NCBI RefSeq assembly: GCF_022376445.1
Contig: NW_025955387.1
Span: forward strand, 1-32,525
Direction: 5' to 3'
From: Fomitopsis serialis
Lineage: Eukaryota; Basidiomycota; Agaricomycetes; Polyporales; Fomitopsidaceae
DNA length: 32,525 bases
Shown here: one piece after another, positions 21,027-31,372 of the stretch
Numbering within the stretch: the stretch's first letter is position 1
Layout of the letters: every line of letters begins with the position of its first letter
The notes under the pieces: model-generated
The model's database searches: none
What the model saw: only the letters and a program-made list of their open reading frames with translations
Told to the model about the DNA's origin: nothing
Program-made: the position numbers and the translations under genes

Positions 21027-21653
21027 CTACTCCAATCCGCCCAACCAATAACGTCTCAACACCCATCGGAAAGCCCTCGTGAGCCTGGACTGCTCCTCAC
21101 ACTGCGGAAGACCTTGAGTCAGTACTATTGATGACAAGAAGATAATGCTTACCGTTGGACACAAGTACTGAGGCCGAGTGGAGTCTTTGTTGCATCGCTT
21201 GAAACGACATGGCTCGATGAACTCTGGTTGCCCGCAATAGCAACACACATGTGAAAGCCCGTCTTCATCTACTAGGATCTCGACTTCATGTACCAGCTCC
21301 ACGCCGCCCGACTTATCGACCATCTTGCGTGTGCGTCCGGTTGGACGTATCACCGGTGGCTCCGCTTGAAGCAACGCGTTCAACATGCCCTTGGGCTCAG
21401 GCCTTAGAGGGTTGAGATCGATGTCGCAGTCGAAACATATCATCGGATGCCCGGAGGAAGATAGGCCAGGCGCGTCTGCTTCGTTGGACGAAGCGGCACA
21501 ATTGAGAGTAGGGCCTCTGCGGTCGTAGGCCATGCCATATGGCCTGGCAAACACGAGCATGTACTGATTGCGATTAAGACTGTCTTTACGCGCAAGTGCG
21601 AAACATAGTCCTCCCTTGGCATACGCAGGAGTTACGAAGCTGAGGATGGGCAT
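21027..21653 (-). CDS. Cys-rich hypothetical protein with a putative zinc-binding C-terminus
   Basis: The ATG at 21653 opens a frame to a stop at 21027. A 51-nt GT-AG intron at 21102-21152 (GTAAGC donor, CTGAC branch site, CGCAG acceptor) is a multiple of three, so the frame stays open whether or not it is removed. Splicing gives 191 residues and creates a C-P-T-C motif. With that, the C-terminus has CCYCG, then a Cys (EPC), RCNK, and CPTC, which could bind one or two zinc ions. An upstream CFDCD adds another pair. I do not recognise the family, and further 5' exons may exist. It is convergent with the flavin-reductase-like gene, with about 140 nt between the stops. Confidence 0.5.
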   Translation of the reverse strand: MPILSFVTPAYAKGGLCFALARKDSLNRNQYMLVFARPYGMAYDRRGPTLNCAASSNEADAPGLSSSGHPMICFDCDIDLNPLRPEPKGMLNALLQAEPPVIRPTGRTRKMVDKSGGVELVHEVEILVDEDGLSHVCCYCGQPEFIEPCRFKRCNKDSTRPQYLCPTVSIIFLSSIVLTQGLPQCEEQSRLTRAFRWVLRRYWLGGLE

Positions 21654-22182
21654 GGAGGCTGCAGGGATGATAGGCGTTCAAGCTCAAGCTACTTGCAGAG
21701 GGCCCCGTCACTTAAGGGAAAGGGCTATTATGAGAAGGCAGTGCTATCATGAAGGCCCGACAGTGAGTCTCGGGACAGTCGGACTGGAGAACGCTGACAC
21801 ACCGCCATAGTGTGAGAAGTGTTTTCATCACAGCCGCGAGACTTCCAAAACACTGCAAGCAGTGGCAGTGGAGCACAGCGACTCGTAGTAAGATCGCCTC
21901 TTTCGGGACGACAAGAGCTGCCAGCTTTGACATGGCAAACGGTGCCAGCGCGCACGCACCATGGAGGACTCAAATCACGATCCCCGACTGCAAAGCATCC
22001 GCCTGGTGTAGAGATCATTCCCTCGATAATTCAGAGACTTTTACAGTCACGAGTCCGGACATGTTAGTAATTGATTTCTGTCGACGATCACCACATTACA
22101 ACACATCAGAGAACAGTCTCAGTCCACAGCATCGTCCATAAACCCAGAAGAAAGGAAATCCACGCAGCACACAGCGGACAGA
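21654..22182. other. Intergenic between two minus-strand genes
   Basis: Open frames on the minus strand at 21728-22018 and 21712-21933 show no family features. One of them might hold an extra 5' exon of the Cys-rich gene. Nothing else was seen. Confidence 0.35.
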
Positions 22183-23512
22183 TCAGAAGTACAGGCCGAC
22201 CCATCCGTTCTTCGACTCGACGACCATCTTGTCCGCGCCGTCCTTCTCGCCGACCCACGGGAGCTGGTCGGCGATCCGCGGGATCGCGTCGTGCAAGGGG
22301 CCGGAGGCAGTGAACGAGCGCGTGGCGAGGTCGACCGTGCCGCTGAACGCCGCGTCCTTGTACGTGAGGTAGAGGTCGCCCGTGCCCTGCACGCGGTGGG
22401 TGCTGTCGATCGGGCGGTGCGGGTGGCCGGGGTGGCTCACGTAGAAGACGTCCGGCGCCCGCTGCCCGTCGACGTCGTGAGGTGCGCGTCGGCGGGGGGC
22501 TCCGCGGTGGAGGGCGCGGGGAAGACGTGCACGTTCAGCGCGGCGTCGCCGCGCGCGGTCGAGAGCGTGGTCTGGTCCTCGATGGTGACGTCGCCGACGA
22601 GCCAGCCGCGCTGGAGGTCCATGGTGAGTGCGCTGGCGTGCACGCCGCGGTGCGGGAGGATCATGCTCGTGTCGTCGGAGCCCGTGACCCGGATGCTGAG
22701 CGAGTCGAGGTCGAGGTTGGACTCGTCGTCGAACTTGACCTGTGTCGTCGTGCGCGCCGCAATGTCCAGTCGGCGCACGGTGTACGGGACGTAGACGGTC
22801 ATGTCGTAGCGCATGCAAGACTCGGTGCCGAACTGTGGCGTCGAGAGCCGCAGCCTGCTGGCGAGGTTCTCGCCGTCATCCTTGCTCGGGTACTGCACGG
22901 TGACGAGATCGAGGAGGGCCTGGTTGTTCGTGCGGACAGTCATCTGGTATGTGACGTCGGAGGCATCGTAGTCGCCCTGTGCGATGACGAGTGTACCAAC
23001 AGCCTTCCCCTGAGGTCGATAGAGTGCTGGCCCTCAGAGTCGACAGGTACAGAGTAGGTGATCTTCTCCGAGCCCTGGTACAGGTGCGGAGCGTTGGCAC
23101 AAGGCAGGGACTTGCTGAACACGGGCATATTCTCGAGACCGGTGGGCGTGGGCTGGAATGCCAACAATCGTCACACGAAAGCAACTACCTCGGAAGACGA
23201 ATCCTACCTTCACCATCCAGATAATGAACTGTATGAGTTGCCAGCCGAGTAACAGCGCGCAGACAATGCCGAAGGCCTTCCAAAAGAGGCCACATCTATA
23301 TTCCGTTGTCAGCCATTTAAGACGCGTTCGTATTGTCGCAGACGGTTTGTTACTGACCGCAACCCACAGCACATACAGCAATCGGCCTTCTTGCGCGTTT
23401 TCCTCGTGTTCGTGGCAGGGATATTCGTATCGAGCATTGGCAAGTCTGGCGTCGAGCCCGAGGGGCTGTGCAGAGCCAGAGGACCAGTTTCGCCATCCGG
23501 CTCTGTAGGCAC
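22183..23512 (-). CDS. Conserved basidiomycete single-pass membrane protein (DUF4097-like ectodomain), with two apparent single-base deletions
   Basis: Exons on the minus strand: 23512(?)-23358, 23295-23208 and 23152-22183. The N-terminal region (VPTEPDGETGPLALHSPSGS) is Pro/Ser-rich and cytosolic. A Cys cluster (CCMCCGLRCG) adjoins one membrane helix (FGIVCALLLGWQLIQFIIW). A long beta-rich part follows, with repeats such as GWLVGDVTIEDQTTL, GDLYLTYKDAAFSGTVDL and a C-terminal GWVGLYF, resembling DUF4097-type adhesin-like beta repeats. The function is unknown. Exon 3 reads through only if one G is restored in the run at 23007-23010 and one base near 22452-22457. With both, its length becomes a multiple of three and the frames before and after are coherent. 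The start is not settled: no in-frame ATG precedes 23512 without another splice, for example exon sequence ending at 23561 and resuming at 23516. Confidence 0.75.
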
Positions 23513-23535
23513 CTGTCTGTCTGTTGAGTGAACTG

Positions 23536-23667
23536 TTAGTGTCCGTACAATTTCTTGTACATCATTGCCTCACAGTCATCCCATTTTTCCTTGAGCTTCA
23601 GCGCGGCCATCACGCCCACAACCATTCCCCAGAAAGTGATGCCCGTCGAACGACGCTGAGGGGGCAT
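23536..23667 (-). CDS. 43-residue ORF with a hydrophobic segment (candidate microprotein)
   Basis: ATG at 23667 in good context (A at -3) to TAA at 23536-23538. The product has a basic N-terminus (MPPQRRSTG), a hydrophobic segment (ITFWGMVVGVMAAL) and an amphipathic charged tail (KEKWDDCEAMMYKKLYGH). This layout is typical of small inner-mitochondrial or ER membrane proteins, but I recognise no family. It ends only about 24 nt before the first recognisable codon of the membrane protein gene on the same strand. It may therefore be a separate gene, an upstream cistron on a shared transcript, or exon 1 of that gene via a weak GTACAA donor at 23560. Confidence 0.4.
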   Translation of the reverse strand: MPPQRRSTGITFWGMVVGVMAALKLKEKWDDCEAMMYKKLYGH

Positions 23668-24421
23668 TTTGGCGTTTCAACGACAGACGAGAGTTAGTAC
23701 GCAAAGGAGTGAAAGCAGTGAGGAAGAGGGAGATACGGTGCGACGGGGTCGACACTTATACGAGGACAATACAAGGCGCAAAAAGTGATGAAACAAGACC
23801 GTGCGGTGATGCCCTTATGAGGGTGAACCTGAGCGGCTTGGTGCGTTGCCCGAGCATCACGCAGTCATCCACAGTCACCGTGATTGTCCCCGCCCAGCGT
23901 CGGCGCCAGGCACGTATGGAACAACGGTTCGCCCAGGCTTGCCCTGACCGGGGGCGTCTACGGGACTTGTGGTCTCGGCCGAATTGAGTCAAGATCGCCC
24001 AATTGATCGTCCGTCCTCCCGCCTGGAAACAACGCGCACAGAAAGTCCTGAGGACAAGTCCATCTTCATTTTGTTATTGGTAGGTTCTGTCCTCGTTAGG
24101 CGATGGGTTCGTACATGTCTAGCTTTGTTTGCATCCTGTGATGCATTTGACAGCGTCGGGAATTGTTCACACCGACAGCCGGTCGAGGCTCTGCGATACT
24201 TATGTCCACACACCACCCGTCGAGATCTCGACGCGGAGCCGACGAAAGGCGCTTATTCAAACGCCATTCACGGAGGCCATCGATCTCGAGGCAGCCGGAC
24301 ATCCCGTTGAGACCGGGCACCAATCCGTCGCGCCGCAGATGTGTAGTGCAGGTTAGGCGACGCAGAGCAGAACACATCCTTCCAATAAATCTACTTACGT
24401 TCATATGGTACTTACATGCAT
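23668..24421. other. Intergenic
   Basis: No gene can be supported. The stretch separates the 3' end of the CDF transporter gene from the 43-residue ORF, both on the minus strand. It should contain the promoter of the latter. Confidence 0.45.
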
Positions 24422-26095
24422 TCAATGTTCGTGGTCGTGGTTGTGGTCGTGCACGTGCCCATGCCGGCTCACAATCTCCTCCTGATCCACCGGGTGGAAG
24501 CGCACCCTCACCTCCGTCACCTCCCTCCTCGCCCCCTTCAGCGAGCGCATGATCTGCGCTTCCAGCCGACTTGTCTCCTCCACGCTCAGCGTGCGCGGTA
24601 CCTCCGCGACGAGGTCGACAAACATCAACCCGCCGGCGCGCATCGCACGCACGTCGCGGATCCCGAGCAGGTCCTCGGTGTGCGTCTGTATTTGCGTGGC
24701 GGAGGGCGTGAGCGATGATGCCGTGGAGGGTAGGATGGGTGTGAGGGACTCGACGAGGGAATGGCGCGTCCCCGCCGACACGCCCCCGTCTGTTAGTTGG
24801 TGGAACCCGCCAGCCAAGATCCCCCAGCTCTGCCTAACAATGAGAATAGACACAAGGATACCTGCACCAGCACCATAATCAGACGCGTGTCTCCACGCAG
24901 CATTTATTCACGGCACGCACCTCCTATCGGGTCCAGCGGCAGGTGCGGGAACCACCACGTCCCCAGGATCGCGAGCAGCGCAACCCCGCTCCCGTACACG
25001 TCGCTCCGGTGGTGCAGCGCGTTCGCATGCAGCACCGGGCTGCGCTCGTCGTCCGCGACGCGCTTCGTCGCGCGGTACAGCCACTCCTTGCCCAGCACGC
25101 TCGCGAGCGCGAACCACGCCGCGTTTGGGTCCAGCGCGTGCCCGTGTCCGTGCCCATGCGCGCCCGCGGCGGGCAGCGTCTGCGCGACGGTCGAGGCGAC
25201 GTCGTGGACGGGCCCCGCGGCGTGCGAGAGCGCCTCGAGGAGGAGCGTGAGCGAGTGGTAGCCGATCCCGAGTGCGCCGCCTGTGAGCAGCAGCGAGACG
25301 GTCACGGAGCCGAGCACCTCGAACTTGCCAAAGCCGTACGGGTACCGCTCCGAGGGCGGCTTGCGCGAGACCTTCCACGTCGCGAGCGTGACGAAGTCGC
25401 CCAGGAGGTCTGGCGGGCACCGCGTTAGTCGACGGGTATGCTGTGAGATTCAGACGCTACGACGCACCGCTGAGTGAATGGCCCGCATCGGCGAGGAGCG
25501 AGGCCGAGTTCATGTACCACCCTGCGAGGCCCTTCGACGCCGTGAGCCCGACGTTCGCGAAGAGCCCTATGAGGGTGATCCGGCTACCCCTATCCGCTGC
25601 ACCGCGCACGCTGCATCAGTCGTCTGCAGCGGGAGCACTCGGGGAGACGTACGCGGCGCACGTACCTGCGCCTTTCTGGAGGGCCTCTACGATCTGCTCC
25701 GCGTCGTGCCCATGCCCATCCTCGCCTGGCCCATGCGTGTGGGACATCCCGCCGAAGAATGATGCGGAGTGCTCATGCGAGTGTGTATGTGAGTGGGAGT
25801 GGGAGGAGGGTCCATGCTCAGGCTCGTGCGCCGTCGGCGTCGCCGGTTCCTTGCCCTTCGCTTGGCTCGAATGTGGTCGGCGAGAGGTCATCGTGCTCAG
25901 TGTGGGCACGTATGCTGCGTTCGGTATGGGTGGGAGTGTGTGTGTTGTCTGAGGGCCAGAGCTGAGCGCGGTGAAGGTCCTCCGTGCACGATCGGAGGGA
26001 CCGCCTCGGACGTCGCGCTTGATCCTGCTCGAACCAGTGCAAGGAATCAGAGGCGTTCCGCGACGGGCTCGAGAGACAGCTGAGCGTCGCAGCAT
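24422..26095 (-). CDS. Cation diffusion facilitator, mitochondrial MMT-type metal transporter
   Basis: Four exons (26095-25666, 25596-25468, 25409-24921, 24861-24422) give 495 residues with all phases consistent. The N-terminus is Arg/Ser-rich like a mitochondrial presequence and is followed by His-rich stretches (HSHSHTHSHEH, HTHGPGEDGHGHD). The membrane domain starts at DRGSRITLIGLFANVGL. The metal site of TM2 is ADAGHSLSD (Asp180, His183, Asp187) and that of TM5 is HHRSD (His319, Asp323). A HGHGHGH loop lies between TM4 and TM5. The C-terminal cytosolic or matrix domain has the dimerising CDF fold and ends in HGHVHDHNHDHEH. CDF proteins exchange divalent cations for protons; the MMT branch moves iron or manganese in mitochondria. 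Ion choice cannot be read here. DLLGDF next to KPPSERYPYGFGKFE is diagnostic for this branch. Confidence 0.92.
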
Positions 26096-26482
26096 GGGTC
26101 AGCCAAGCCAATACGGTGGGAGGGATGTGTCAGGTGCGAAAGTCGTTCGCCGGGCAGTCGTCGTCGCAGTCTACGCGCAGGTGAAGGTATAAATTAAAGC
26201 GTCAGAATGGGAGGCAGAGCGGGTCCGTGGGCTCTGCAGACGAAGAAATGGGGATGCCGCAATCGTGGGGTGGTCGAAGGCCATCGCGCTGCAGCGCTCG
26301 GCGCAGCCGTATCGCGTCGACCTCACGGCATCCTTATGACAGCACGAGTCATTCGCCCTATAGCGTCGCGTCTATTCGTCCATAATTCAATAATCCTACA
26401 ATTCGAGAATAATGTATGGTAGGTGAAGAATGCCGACGATCTCCTTTTACCACTACTGAGTACAGCTATATGGGTTGAGGAA
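26096..26482. other. Intergenic, promoter of the CDF transporter gene
   Basis: 387 nt between the start of the CDF gene and the stop of the dehydrogenase, both on the minus strand. No coding sequence was seen. Confidence 0.5.
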
Positions 26483-28068
26483 TCAGGCATAAAGCCCCTC
26501 GAGAAGCTTGACGACTTTCGGATACGTCGAATCGTCCTTGCTGCCCACCGAGAGCTCTGCAATCTTCGGGAGATCCTCGCGCGGGACGTTGTATTCAGTC
26601 AGTGTCGACTTCAGCCCCAGATCGCTCACAAGACTGCACGAAGAACAGAATCAGCCATACGCAGATCACTACCGTGACGATGATCCGGGGTAGGGCTGGG
26701 TACGTACTTGTCGATGAGCTTCGATAGCTTGAGCACGTCGCCGTCCAGAGAACCTGTCTTGTCTTGCGCGAGGTACCAGAGCGTGTTGGACAGCCACTCC
26801 TTGTCGTCCTCAGAGGCGACCTCGGCTTTGAGCGCAACGGTTGGTGCTAGCGTCAGACACTGACATCCTCTGCCATCAACGGAGATGCCTGCGAACAAAA
26901 GGGGAACCGACGTACGGAAGTAATCCCATGCGGGATACTGTACGTCGCTCCTAGCTTATGGCCGAGCGCATGAGACAACCCGAGCGCGCTATCGTAGCGG
27001 TTCTCCCGTCAGCATCCTCAAGGCCTCCTCCCACAGCTGTATAGGCGCTTACCTATACCTCTCCAGCTTGATGGGCCACAGGCTCATCCACGAGGCAAGC
27101 TGAAGCTTCTGTCGGACATCCACCGCCTGAGGGTTCGCCTTCGAGGCGGGGAGGTACTTGAAGAGGTCGACGAGCGCAGCATAGCAAAGGTACTTGACGG
27201 GTGGGGGGATGAGTGGTCTGTATAGGTTCTCTGCACCTGGCTCAGATTGGGTTCTCTGGGATACGCCGGCCATATCAACTCGCCTACTGCATGATCCACT
27301 GCGCGCATCCCGGTGGACAGCCTATCACCCTAGGAATCAGACACAGTACATATGGCTCGGGAAACTGCTGACCAGAGGCGTTCTGGGGTAGCGAGTGTGA
27401 GCTCCGCGTCGAGGATGATACCAGCCGGTGCGAGCTGCGGTGAGCTGACCGCGACTTTCTTCCCCTCTTCATTCGTGTACCCTGCGCCTATCTGTACAGT
27501 CGAGTCCCGATGAGACGCCGTTTGCATACACAGGAGGATTACTCACCGTGTATTCCGCCGCGCTGAGCGTAGTGGGTACCGCAATCTGGCGCAAATACTC
27601 TCCGCCCGTCTCCTGCTGGAGGAAGTACAGGATCGCCTTGGACGCGTCGACGGGCGATCCTCCGCCGACGGAGACGATGACGTCCGCGCCCGACTCCTTG
27701 AACACCTTCAGCCCGTCGTGGATGCCAGCGACAGGCGAGTGCTGTCCGATCTCGTAGAACGTCGCCGCGTACGCATTGTGTTGCTTCAGCACGCCCTCGA
27801 CCTTCTTCACGACATCCGTCTGCCCGGATCGAGGGATGGGCGTTAGCGCGGTCGGCGGAGCATCATAGGGGAATTGGGTGCGCACCTTGTCGTATAGACT
27901 CCTGCCGGTGACGACGAGGGCCTTGGACGCCCCGAGAGTCTTCAGAAGCTTTGGCAGAGCAGTGGTGAGCGACCCCGGGCCGTAGTGGACACCCTTCAGC
28001 GTGTCCGTCCATGCATATTGACCCTGGAGATTGGTCGACTCGTGGTTGGTGTTATCGAGGCCAGACAT
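26483..28068 (-). CDS. Iron-type alcohol dehydrogenase / maleylacetate reductase-like protein
   Basis: Seven exons: 28068-27547, 27491-27373, 27321-27284, 27230-27053, 26988-26916, 26859-26708, 26633-26483; 410 residues, intact. The N-terminal dinucleotide-binding half shows VSVGGGSPVDASKA (residues 132-145). The second half carries the metal-site motifs GMRAVDHAVE (219-227), GLSHALGHKLG (289-299) and IPHGITSC (304-311). In iron ADHs the first motif reads G-M-D; here the Asp ligand is Arg220, while the three His positions remain, so metal dependence is uncertain. The family reduces maleylacetate or oxidises alcohols with NAD(P), so a role in aromatic ring-cleavage catabolism is possible. Intron 3 (27283-27231) appears to use a GC donor, which is what preserves the conserved HAVE. 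It lies divergent from DCC1. Confidence 0.92.
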
Positions 28069-28697
28069 GGTTCCTCAGTCAAGGAATTCGTACAAGAGGT
28101 TGTGCGGGTTTAAGTACGGACGGTGGTTGAGAACAGGTCGACGGACGAGAGAGTGCACATGACGTCGACCGTGTAGTCGCCATCGACATTTCCGTCCAGG
28201 TTTGTCAGCTGATAGGACATGGGCTTAGTGTACTGAACCAAGTACTGCGTGGCGTAGTGGGCGCAAGCGCAACAACAATTTCCAGCTATGCAACGAGACA
28301 GATATCCGTCGGTCTCCGCTAGACATCTGTGCACTGGCCCCAGCTGCAGATTTGTCAGCTATAGTTAGCCACTCGGATACACGCTCCGCACAATGAGGCC
28401 TTTTATGTCGCAATTTCGTCGATGTATAGAAGTTATAAATCACTATCGGCCGCTGCGCAGGTTTATGGGAGGCAAGGGGTATGTAAGGCATCGAGGAGGA
28501 GGAGGAGGGGCGATCAGGAATTCGAAGCAAGAATTCTACGCGGGCGCCTACTACACCTGATCACATGTACCGTGTTTTCGTGTCGCGACTCGCGCGCTCA
28601 CCGTGACGACGCGTCACGGTGGTTCAAACTTGCGCCTGTATTCGATCCTTGTACTCGTCAAGCTTGCTTGTATTTTTACGCTTATGCTACTGGTTCC
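28069..28697. promoter_or_regulatory. Shared divergent promoter region of the dehydrogenase and DCC1
   Basis: 629 nt between two start codons pointing away from each other. It must hold both promoters. It contains a short GGA repeat at 28493-28510. No clear TATA or other known site was identified. Confidence 0.5.
28493..28510 (+). repeat. Short (GGA)n repeat in the divergent promoter
   Basis: About five GGA units ending in GGGG, the same motif type as the repeat upstream of MIA40. Confidence 0.75.
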
Positions 28698-30118
28698 ATG
28701 CCGGAATACACCCTGAAGTTCTCCTCTTCTGCGGTTGCGGACACAGCCGCGTTCAAGTTGCTAGAGCTGCCACCCGACCTGAGCAAGCTGGTCGAGTCGA
28801 ATCCCGATGAATCCTCGAGGTATACCTCCTGGAAGTACTATCAATCGATACCCATATCTAACATCCGTGCAGCTGGTCAATCAAGGGGAACCCTGACGAA
28901 GATGCTGTGCTCTGTACCGCAAACAAGACCTACACCATTCGCTCTATAGTTCTCTCAAACTCCGTCATCGTGGCAACAGCAGGGGTCGGGGAAGACACAT
29001 CTACCGATGAGACTCCCCACTCTACCTCTGTCGAGGTGCGAGATCAGCTTAATGAGATCCTTGAGCTGGTGCCGTCGGTCCCGAGGCTTCACAAGCTGGA
29101 CGTTCTGTTACGAGGGAAAGAGTACGACGAAGGGCAGGAGGGGGATGGTGATATGTATATGGACGAATCTGAGGTAGGTAAGCGTGTCAGCTGGGACACT
29201 GGCGCGTGAATCACGGGCTCATAATCCCAACGATACGACAGAAGTTCACGTATGAGAAGGCAAGAGCGATGTTACAAGCGAGCGACGCGGAGCTCGACCA
29301 GGGCCTCAAGAAGAGACGTGTTCTCATTCTCAACGGTGTGTGGCCTCAATCATATTGCCCCTCACTACTCATACTACATCACGCAGGCGAACTCCGCCCC
29401 ATCTCTCCGACCTACCTGAACGCCATACTCGAGCTTTTACTCACCCATCTCGTCTCATTATCGCTCCCGCATGATTCTGCGTCAATGGATGCGCTATGCT
29501 GCGCACTTCAGGACGGTTACGACGTCCGGAAAGACGTCTGTAAACAGGTGATGGCCTGGTTCGGCAACATCATCGACGGCGAGTGGTGCATGGACAAAAC
29601 TGCCGTTGTGCGAGAGATCGGTCTCGGCTTGCTGAGGCCTTACAGGGTGCGTGGTATGCTTGCCAGAAACTAGCTGGTTAAATAAATTGGATGACACCGC
29701 AGGAAGAGTCGATACCACTGGATGAATTCCTCACAAAGTGGCGTAAAAGCGTTGGCGACACCTTCGAGTCTGAGGTGTCCGTCGACCTCCTCTCCGTAAG
29801 CTCTTCCAAGTCTTACCGCCTCGTGCGGTATTGATACTCGTCCAGGGCAACTACCTCACACAAACAGACGTGCTCAAGGAGCCGCCTATCGTGGTCCTCA
29901 CGTACTTCCCGTCCTCCCAGCTCCCCATCGACCCCGCGGCGCGCTTCACAGATCTCTTCCTTACACGGCCGCGCTGGAAGGCTGACGAAATTTCTCCGTT
30001 CCTCGCAGACATCGTCGTGGATGCCAAGGAACGGGACAAGTTCCTGCTGAAGTATACGCGTGCGATCACAGATGCGGAGGGGATATGGTACACTGCACGG
30101 GCGAAGTACAACGGGTAA
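28698..30118 (+). CDS. DCC1: Sister chromatid cohesion protein Dcc1 (Ctf18-RFC subunit)
   Basis: Six exons (28698-28819, 28873-29173, 29242-29335, 29387-29646, 29703-29795, 29846-30118) give 380 residues with consistent phases and 50-68 nt introns. Dcc1 pairs with Ctf8 and the alternative clamp loader Ctf18-RFC, acting in the nucleus to load PCNA and support sister chromatid cohesion. Recognisable blocks are FKLLELPPDL, the IKGNPDEDAVLCTANKTY segment across the first junction, TIRSIVLSNS, LNEILELVP, ASDAELDQGL, LRPISPTYL, and the winged-helix C-terminus with PRWKADEISPFL and ARAKYNG. The length matches fungal orthologues. Secure by family pattern, although no search was run. Confidence 0.9.
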
Positions 30119-31372
30119 CTGATACAGTGCTTGCTACGTAGATGGACAGGCCGCAGCCTCGAAGACAGATGTGCATGTTCGAATCTCGTGCTGTGCTTCT
30201 CGGGTAGCATCTCAATCTCCATTCGGATGGATGTTGGCCTGTCAACTTCTTCAAAGCTCAAGCTCAAGCGCTCAAGGCTCATTATACACGCTCGAACTTT
30301 AAGTAGACGATCACGCCGGCGCATAACATACACCGAAGGGCAATGGCGTAGGCCGAGAAGAAGCCTGAGAGCAAGGTCGCGGCATTCCTTCATGAGCTTA
30401 CTTGTGAGTAGCATGGTCTTCTATATTCTCAGGGCACGTAAACTCCATGGCAGTTCGTAGGGAGGAGGCGATGCATCCGCGATCGAAGCAACATCCAAGG
30501 TATGATGGATATGGGATGCCTCATGGACATCTTATCGTCACTGTATCTCGGAGAAGAGAGGATGATATTTACTCATGTGCTTATGTTTCTCGTCGCATCG
30601 ATGCGTGCAGGTCATGAGCGAATTGTTGGCTACGCCAGAGAGAAGTATCTAGGAAAGTCGATGTGACTTGTCGAGGTCGTCATCATTGACCTGTGCGGTT
30701 ACATAACAGCTGACTTTGTACAATGATAGGTCTTCAATATTCAATCCCGATACTCGCAGTTGCCATGAGGCCCAGTCTCCCTTGACATGCATGCAACAGA
30801 CCATGTCGCCTCTGCCGTCCTGCCGTGATGGAAATGCATCGTGGGATGGATCCGCTACACGTTTTCGTAAGTCAGTCCTCCTCCGGAAGCCATTGCATAC
30901 CTCGATCATATCTTGCCAGCAGGCTCTCTATGAGGCAGGTCTACACTGGGTTCGTGAATATGGTGAAATCGTGGCTATATCCACTGCTGAACGCTTTCCA
31001 AGGTGTCAAGATTCTTCCAACATACTTCTGTTGCGGTCGTAACGCATCTGTAATGGCGCCGGATAGCATCGGACACTCCTAGTAATTGGCAGCCTCGATC
31101 TATGTTTGGATGGGTCAACGGTGATGAGCCCAACCAGATTCGGATTCATTCGTCACGTTGACCACATCGACGCGAGCCTTAGATGGTCCTCGGAGCAAAG
31201 GAAGATGACGCCGGTGACGTGCTACCGTACCTGCAGTGTTACAAGCAAGATGTGGCATCAGATGCCGAGCTGAGCGCTGAACTCTTACAATGAATTGACA
31301 TACACGTTCATCCACGTTCAGAACAGCGAGGGGATCGCCGTCACAGGGTTCGCCGCCCGGTATCTACAGGCG
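30119..31372. other. Intergenic between DCC1 and the glutaminase gene
   Basis: About 1.25 kb. Coding-like fragments appear at 30354-30660 (AEKKPESKVAAFLHELT, HVNSMAVRREEAMHPRSKQH, HERIVGYAREKYLG), but frames and intron lengths do not combine into a valid gene. An AGCTCA-rich micro-repeat sits near 30255-30280. The last few hundred bases would be the glutaminase promoter. Confidence 0.4.

Noticed and set aside
30165..30200. GTTCGAATC word resembling a tRNA T-loop
   Set aside because: The flanking bases do not form a T-stem, and no acceptor or anticodon arm fits.
29851..30414. 187-codon minus-strand frame opposite DCC1 exon 6
   Set aside because: Shadow of the conserved Dcc1 C-terminus, with no recognisable product.
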